The notes beneath the pieces are model-generated. The model was not told the DNA's origin, did not search any database, and worked only from the letters and a program-made list of their open reading frames with translations. The position numbers were made by a program, and so were the translations under genes. Of a stretch of DNA of 64,000 bases, positions 60,501 through 64,000 are shown piece after piece (the first letter of the stretch is position 1; each line of letters begins with the position of its first letter). The stretch is from Saccharomycopsis fibuligera x Saccharomycopsis cf. fibuligera (Eukaryota > Ascomycota > Saccharomycetes > Ascoideales > Saccharomycopsidaceae), in the NCBI GenBank assembly GCA_001936135.1, contig CP012810.1, forward strand, positions 3,286,001 to 3,350,000, in the 5' to 3' direction.

Positions 60501-61559
60501 ATCATTTTTGTTAATAAACGTATCAAGTAACTGCACCAAGAGGCCAAGGTCGTTTTTCGAGAAAAGATACGAACTCAAAATGTTCAACAAAAATGGGTTC
60601 TTTTTGTAATCTTGAGATGAAGTCTCGGTGCCGCTTAATCCAGAGCCATTATAGAACTTAGCCACGACTTGGATAGCTCCGGTATATTTCTCTAAGAATT
60701 CTGTATCTGTTAATGATTCGTTGAATGCGTTATTGAACTTTACAATGGACAATAGTAAGTTATTGGCAAAATCATTTGGAAATAACTCTGCGGATCTTTC
60801 CCATGCACTGACTGCTGACCGAGAATCACCAAGGAACCAGAAACATAAGCCAATACCAATTCTGGAGTCTGGTTTTAATAATGGGTTCAAAATCAAAACC
60901 TGCTGGAAAATTTTAAGAGCTAAATTGTAGTTTCTCTTTTTAAAAATTATCTTGGCTTTTCCAAATAAAGCATAGACATTGTTTGAGTCATTTTTCAATA
61001 TTTTTTCGTACAATTCCAACAAATCGTCAAGAGCGTTTGGATTTGTCTGGGCAAATAGTACTGCCCTAGCTAAAAGAGCTTCATTGGAAACTGGATTTAT
61101 TGATAATGCAGTATCAACTTCTTCGGAAGCAAATCTGAAACACGAGTCTTTCTCTTGAGCAGATTGTGCAACCCTGGATTTTCGCAAATACAACCAAGCC
61201 AAAAATATATGAAATGGGAATTTTTGGAAATTGCCGCCCTCGCTGAGCTGTTGGGATTGAAAAGCAGATTTAACTGTTTCCACGGCTTGGTCAAATTTGT
61301 TTTGTAAAGCGTAGGAAACGGCAACAGCCAACCAAGCTTCTTTTTTGACTCTAAATGAATTTTCCAATAACGTACAGAGCTCAGTTGGGTCGTCTCTTAA
61401 ATCCTTTGGGATTTCAACTGACACGATTTCATCATCGTCAACATCGGCATCAACGTCAGCCAATGGAACCTCAACGGTTTTGACGTGATGATATTTTCTC
61501 ACAAGATTGCCATCTTGAAGATAAAATCTAATGGAAGAATCTGCACTATCGGAAGACAT
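57564..61559 (-). CDS. CTR9: Paf1 transcription elongation complex subunit Ctr9
   Basis: 1331 residues from the ATG at 61557-61559 (MSSDSADSSIRFYLQDGNLV). A GTG-started extension upstream has no ATG. Ctr9 is the TPR scaffold of the Paf1 complex with Paf1, Cdc73, Rtf1 and Leo1, acting on RNA polymerase II in elongation and in H2B ubiquitylation. The N-terminal Ctr9 part (VEIPKDLRDDPTELCTLLEN) leads into many TPR-like helical pairs (for example YNLALKIFQQVLILNPLLKP, SVNLNNLFAAQGLAIVFSEL, SIFINLGHVFIEVKEYSKAI). After ~1000 residues come a charged coiled coil (KEFADKILEGKKIREAEREK) and a highly acidic/basic tail with GSGGGRRKRGKDDK and a Glu/Asp-rich end. Length exceeds the S. cerevisiae 1077 residues owing to linkers and the tail. 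Confidence 0.95.
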   Translation of the reverse strand: MSSDSADSSIRFYLQDGNLVRKYHHVKTVEVPLADVDADVDDDEIVSVEIPKDLRDDPTELCTLLENSFRVKKEAWLAVAVSYALQNKFDQAVETVKSAFQSQQLSEGGNFQKFPFHIFLAWLYLRKSRVAQSAQEKDSCFRFASEEVDTALSINPVSNEALLARAVLFAQTNPNALDDLLELYEKILKNDSNNVYALFGKAKIIFKKRNYNLALKIFQQVLILNPLLKPDSRIGIGLCFWFLGDSRSAVSAWERSAELFPNDFANNLLLSIVKFNNAFNESLTDTEFLEKYTGAIQVVAKFYNGSGLSGTETSSQDYKKNPFLLNILSSYLFSKNDLGLLVQLLDTFINKNDLLESFSRNVISDLYFWLARAYFTSAITENTEEFNLNENVKSLSKDSLLNRAQQLISKSLRFDKNNLYSKFLSGQIQYYKKNINESILIFENLIKNYENEINNNLNKSFKKDNKDKLVEINYMLGLLYHEKVFSDFEEITKAGAVSTTSKPLASDAKAPSLNTKENHENINKSIQYLTNYLKLCLQLKESVIINAYLTLAKNYEFLNQVDKVLNNLEKAVELYKLHNGVLNEDGNLVEQPQKQIPAEILNNIGVFQFLKNNFAASKTFFSLAWDANQDQIDELTENKKTTIQYNIARVKEIDLLAKGFSEESIKETTDKDDEELKDESLIMTTTREIQKLYDQVLERAPNYMYAKLRSYYILALNPLYTASDENLDKLNDDIQALLLSYESNLEVRAFYGWFLKKFNKRLTSYRDIMKTENPEAKLYKDTLTKYDSHDSYSLISLGNIYLLLAREFKNNAKFKGGKMTLADVNKQNNYYMRAAQLYQKVLSVNLNNLFAAQGLAIVFSELKKSDIALEIFRKIRDSLNDVSIFINLGHVFIEVKEYSKAIECYEIVVNRFGGHGESSVLHGSENDQDMDIFNEEALSVYKNNMHILNTDSRYFTLLGRAWYCRGIGEKSLEALQNSLKYSKKAFIIAYVQQLTNANANTNLLPSLRFNIAFVYFQVAEFIRKLPKNKRTSEEIEKTITGLEFAIKTLEDLSELKNPPYLPADLKQRAVMGSNTIKNSLLKELEVQKNYEKEFADKILEGKKIREAEREKMLEEQRKNKENEDRIKEKLKQEREELQKKALEWATELAERNLLAEAQEKKKKSKKVDEDGFILGDDDGEESGYEDGGAGAGSDNGGNGKARSGRRTKKKTRSAKGSGGGRRKRGKDDKLEDDGDVNDGEEREGKKRKLVKKYKSQDVIEDSDEEANYDEEPEAGDISTTTNGAAEEEEQEEEQDGGDKNDERGNGEGDETDKKEAAAGHESDGDEGDDLF

Positions 61560-62109
61560 TGTGATTGTTGCCCTCTGATGAGATGGATTCCTTAGCGAAT
61601 GAGGCACGTACACACTGTAATGTTTTTATGCTTTTCAGTTGACGATTTTCGTTCAGCTTTTTTGTTTTTGAATTTCTCAATCTGCTATCATCTGCGGTTG
61701 CGGGCGATGGGGCTATATGATGATATGTGCATTATGATGCATAGTCTATTAATTTTATCTCGTTTTACTCAGACGCATTTCAATTAAAGCATCTTCAACA
61801 GCCTGCAAAAGAGGCCACCAGGGGGATTTTCTAAAAGTGTTAGTTAACATGAAAAAAAATGCTTTAGTTGCATCTGTGCATGTAACCCTTTTGGCGTTGC
61901 GTACGATCTATTTAAGCGACCTCAAAGTTTTATGTTCTTGTGTGCATCCTGGGTGCTTGATACATGTCAAATAAAATTATCGAACAGTTCGTCTTATTAA
62001 AACAAGAGAGTAGCAGCAAAAACAAAACCAAAAAAAAAAGGAAAAAAACGGTTAAACGGATTCCATCAGCGTATTAGGAATAACAGCTATTTACATCGAG
62101 GTGGGTCCT
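61560..62109. other. intergenic, CTR9 promoter and downstream flank
   Basis: AT-rich spacer with A runs at 62027-62037. I see no gene or RNA. Confidence 0.6.
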
Positions 62110-62604
62110 TTATGGAAGCATATCGTCTTTGTTTTGACCTCCTTGTTGATTTCTTATTTGTTCCAAACGTTGCTGGTACTCAATGGCCCGTTGTTTGTCT
62201 TCTTCAGCAATCAAATCGTCAATATCATAGTCAAATTCATTTGGGTCATCATCCTTCTCCGATTTTTGTGCAAAACGTCTTTGTCTCAATACTCTTTCGT
62301 GGTTGTCCAACGCATCGGTTTTGAATGATATAGGAATATTCACATTTTCCAATCTTTCCTTGAGCAACTGGCGTTTAGACTTAGCTTCCAAATCTTCACT
62401 GTTGATTTTGTCGTATTCATCTGGAGGAACATAGCCGGCGTAGTCGGATGTTGTAGCAGTGGACTCATCTTCGTAGTCATCGTTTTTCTTCTTTTTGGAC
62501 GCATTCTTGTCAATTTCAAATTTACCAATACCAGAAAGCGTAGGCAATGCCACAGTGAACACCACCACTATAATGAAAAGCAACAAGAAAAGCAAAATAC
62601 CCAT
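62110..62604 (-). CDS. small single-pass membrane protein with acidic, helical tail
   Basis: 164 residues from the ATG at 62602-62604. The open frame extends 62 codons upstream but crosses the TATA-like element, and this start puts the hydrophobic segment first (MGILLFLLLFIIVVVFTVAL), as a signal anchor. It is followed by PTLSGIGKFEIDKNASKKKK, an Asp/Glu-rich cytosolic or lumenal part (SEDLEAKSKRQLLKERLENV, KTDALDNHERVLRQRRFAQK) and a C-terminal helix ending DKQRAIEYQQRLEQIRNQQ. Size and topology would fit an ER export helper such as Exp1 of S. cerevisiae, but I cannot verify that; treat it as a conserved-looking protein of unknown function. It is divergent from the GH85 gene. Confidence 0.6.
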   Translation of the reverse strand: MGILLFLLLFIIVVVFTVALPTLSGIGKFEIDKNASKKKKNDDYEDESTATTSDYAGYVPPDEYDKINSEDLEAKSKRQLLKERLENVNIPISFKTDALDNHERVLRQRRFAQKSEKDDDPNEFDYDIDDLIAEEDKQRAIEYQQRLEQIRNQQGGQNKDDMLP

Positions 62605-63353
62605 TTTGGAGTAATAATGTATTTGACAGACAGAGGCTTGACAAGATATTGGAAAACTTGAAAGACACAGCTGGGGTAGTGTATTAGTATAGAAAGCCCC
62701 GGCTGCTCCACTGGAGAAAAAACAGCTCAAATCGCTTTTATATATTGTAGTCACGTGGTCTCGGAGCAAGGAAAACTGCTGCAAAGACAAAGAAACTCTC
62801 CAGTAAGTAGTATACTAATCAGCTTTCTATTATTCTCTGTCTTTCCCACTTTTCTGAGACAGATCTGAGCCAACTAACGATGTCAAGCTTTTGAGTTGGT
62901 TAATATGCTCAAAAACAGCTTTCTGGTTTCCGCAAATGTCAGAAGCGAACCAGTGCTCTATGGTGACAGGGTTCGATTGCCAAAACAATATTTCGTCTTT
63001 AAGGCTTTCCCAATAATATTATTGTGGACTAGAGCCCCTGTCTTTTTGTAGCATTTCCATCAAAGTGAATGCAGTCCATACCAAACAACAGCCAACGATA
63101 TTATTGTAGGACCGGTGCAAACTTGTGCCATGGCTAGTGGTTGAACTACCCACCCTTATGTGGCAGTTTGACATATGCCCTGGATCGAGCGCCGTTAGTC
63201 AGGGTAAATCGGCTTGTTTTTGTTTGAGATGCTCATCGCACAGTATCCAAGATAACAACAATAACAGTACCTGCTCCCCATTTGCCTTCAAGGCTCTTAC
63301 TCTTCAGGCACTGATGTTTATTAGAAAGGCCCTCTACAATTTAGGCCAACATA
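62605..63353. other. divergent promoter region, membrane protein and GH85 gene
   Basis: Includes a TATA-like element for the leftward gene and a CGAACC/GGTTCG inverted repeat around 62945-62975 that superficially looks like a tRNA B box but lacks a matching A box. No gene is supported. Confidence 0.5.
62737..62744 (-). promoter_or_regulatory. TATA box of the small membrane protein gene
   Basis: On the minus strand this reads TATATAAA, 133 bases before the chosen ATG. Its position inside the longer open frame is an argument against the longer start. Confidence 0.45.
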
Positions 63354-64000
63354 ATGTTCTCTCATGCTAGGGTTAGTCGGCGTATGTCCCGGAGAGCCAG
63401 CTCTAATGGCAGCCCTGCCCCTCTGGTAGACCTACGAAAGTCCAGCGGTTCGCGCACTCCTTCTGTCTACTCTCAAGCAATCACTATCCAAGATGAACCC
63501 AAAGATAGCACTCCTGGAGCAGAGAAACCTCATAATAGCAGTTCAGAAGCTCCAACCTCCTTTTCTTCTTCTGGCCAAAGCAACTATAAATATTCGATTA
63601 ATGGTCTTTACTTCAACACTTTAAGCGAGCTTGCAGATTGGTATAACAGTTACGAGTCAACGAGCGATTTATATGATAGTTTGCGCATACCGCGAGAAGA
63701 TTACAGCTTGTACAAGCGGTTCAGACCTACATCATCAGGACTGAACATAAATTTATCTGTTTGTCACGATTTCAAAAACAATTATCTACCTAATGAAGAT
63801 AATAGCCCGCTCGGTTACTTTCCTCATGTGAACGGCAAGCACTATTTCCTACAGTTTCCTGGATTGGTTGACCATTTTATATATTTCTCCCATCATCTAG
63901 TCACAGTTCCAACTGTTTCCTGGATAAACTTTTGTCATAGATTTGGTATGCAATGTTTGGGCACAATTATCGTGGAAGGCAATTCGACGGAAAAGTTTAA
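63354..64000 (+). CDS. GH85 endo-beta-N-acetylglucosaminidase, 5' part (runs off window)
   Basis: Open from the ATG at 63354 to the window edge (about 215 codons), with a TAG just upstream. It has a Ser-rich head with basic residues (MFSHARVSRRMSRRASSNG) and then the family's N-terminal half: FNTLSELADWYNS, LSVCHDFKNNYLP, HYFLQFPGLVDHFIYFSHHL, VTVPTVSWINFCHRFGMQCL and GTIIVEG. This follows GH85 enzymes (lvCHDmxgGY; lVDyFvYFSHH; iPPvgWin.aHr.GVkvLGT). They hydrolyse the chitobiose core of N-glycans to free oligomannose chains in the cytosol. The catalytic Glu/Asn residues lie beyond the right edge. No signal peptide is seen, which fits a cytosolic ENGase. S. cerevisiae lacks this enzyme. Confidence 0.88.
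   Translation, partial: MFSHARVSRRMSRRASSNGSPAPLVDLRKSSGSRTPSVYSQAITIQDEPKDSTPGAEKPHNSSSEAPTSFSSSGQSNYKYSINGLYFNTLSELADWYNSYESTSDLYDSLRIPREDYSLYKRFRPTSSGLNINLSVCHDFKNNYLPNEDNSPLGYFPHVNGKHYFLQFPGLVDHFIYFSHHLVTVPTVSWINFCHRFGMQCLGTIIVEGNSTEKF

Noticed and set aside
62945-62978. GGGTTCGATTGC, B-box-like, with an inverted CGAACC
   Set aside because: No A box at the right distance and no cloverleaf; treated as a short inverted repeat.

Overview
The window is nuclear DNA of a budding yeast (Saccharomycotina), most likely from the CUG-Ser (Candida/Debaryomyces/Lodderomyces) group. Genes are compact and almost intronless, intergenic DNA is rich in poly-A/T, and there is a complex I NDUFS4-type subunit, which Saccharomycetaceae lack. 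The Cdc13-type telomere protein is short, as in Candida, and CTG codons are nearly absent from long conserved genes such as SPF1. The species cannot be named from the sequence. Proteins are discussed under the standard code; any CTG codon may be serine in the real organism.

Layout, left to right: a weak carrier-like remnant at the left edge; 1-Cys peroxiredoxin PRX1 (+) with a C-terminal polyglutamine tail; transaldolase TAL1 (-); a Cdc13-like telomere-capping protein (-); ribosome-assembly factor RRS1 (+); then a minus-strand run made of a membrane protein with a duplicated motif and an unresolved 5' end, mitochondrial DnaJ MDJ1, a serine-rich two-pass membrane glycoprotein, and the P5A ATPase SPF1. 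Next come a plus-strand protein of unknown function, a vacuolar syntaxin (VAM3-like, -), a 3.7 kb gene-free interval, a giant 22-repeat armadillo solenoid (+), a complex I subunit (+), an intron-containing nicotinamide riboside kinase NRK1 (-), the AGC kinase YPK1 (-), and an Ndt80-family transcription factor (-).

The 41.3-46.6 kb part is the most accessory-like. A secreted tannase-family esterase (+) sits between two diverged copies of a ~140 bp sequence. One copy lies in a 111-codon open fragment that resembles a FAR1/Mutator-type DNA-binding domain. After it come the RNA acetyltransferase KRE33 (+), a MICOS Mic26/Mic27-type subunit (-), an Aly-type alpha-arrestin with PPTY motifs (+), Paf1-complex subunit CTR9 (-), a small membrane protein (-) and, running off the right edge, a GH85 endo-beta-N-acetylglucosaminidase (+).

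There is no operon logic. Themes that recur are ribosome biogenesis (RRS1, KRE33), mitochondria (MDJ1, NDUFS4, MIC26/27), nutrient, membrane and vacuole control (YPK1, arrestin, SPF1, VAM3) and redox or pentose metabolism (PRX1, TAL1, NRK1). I saw no convincing tRNA, rRNA, CRISPR array, intact transposon or LTR element.
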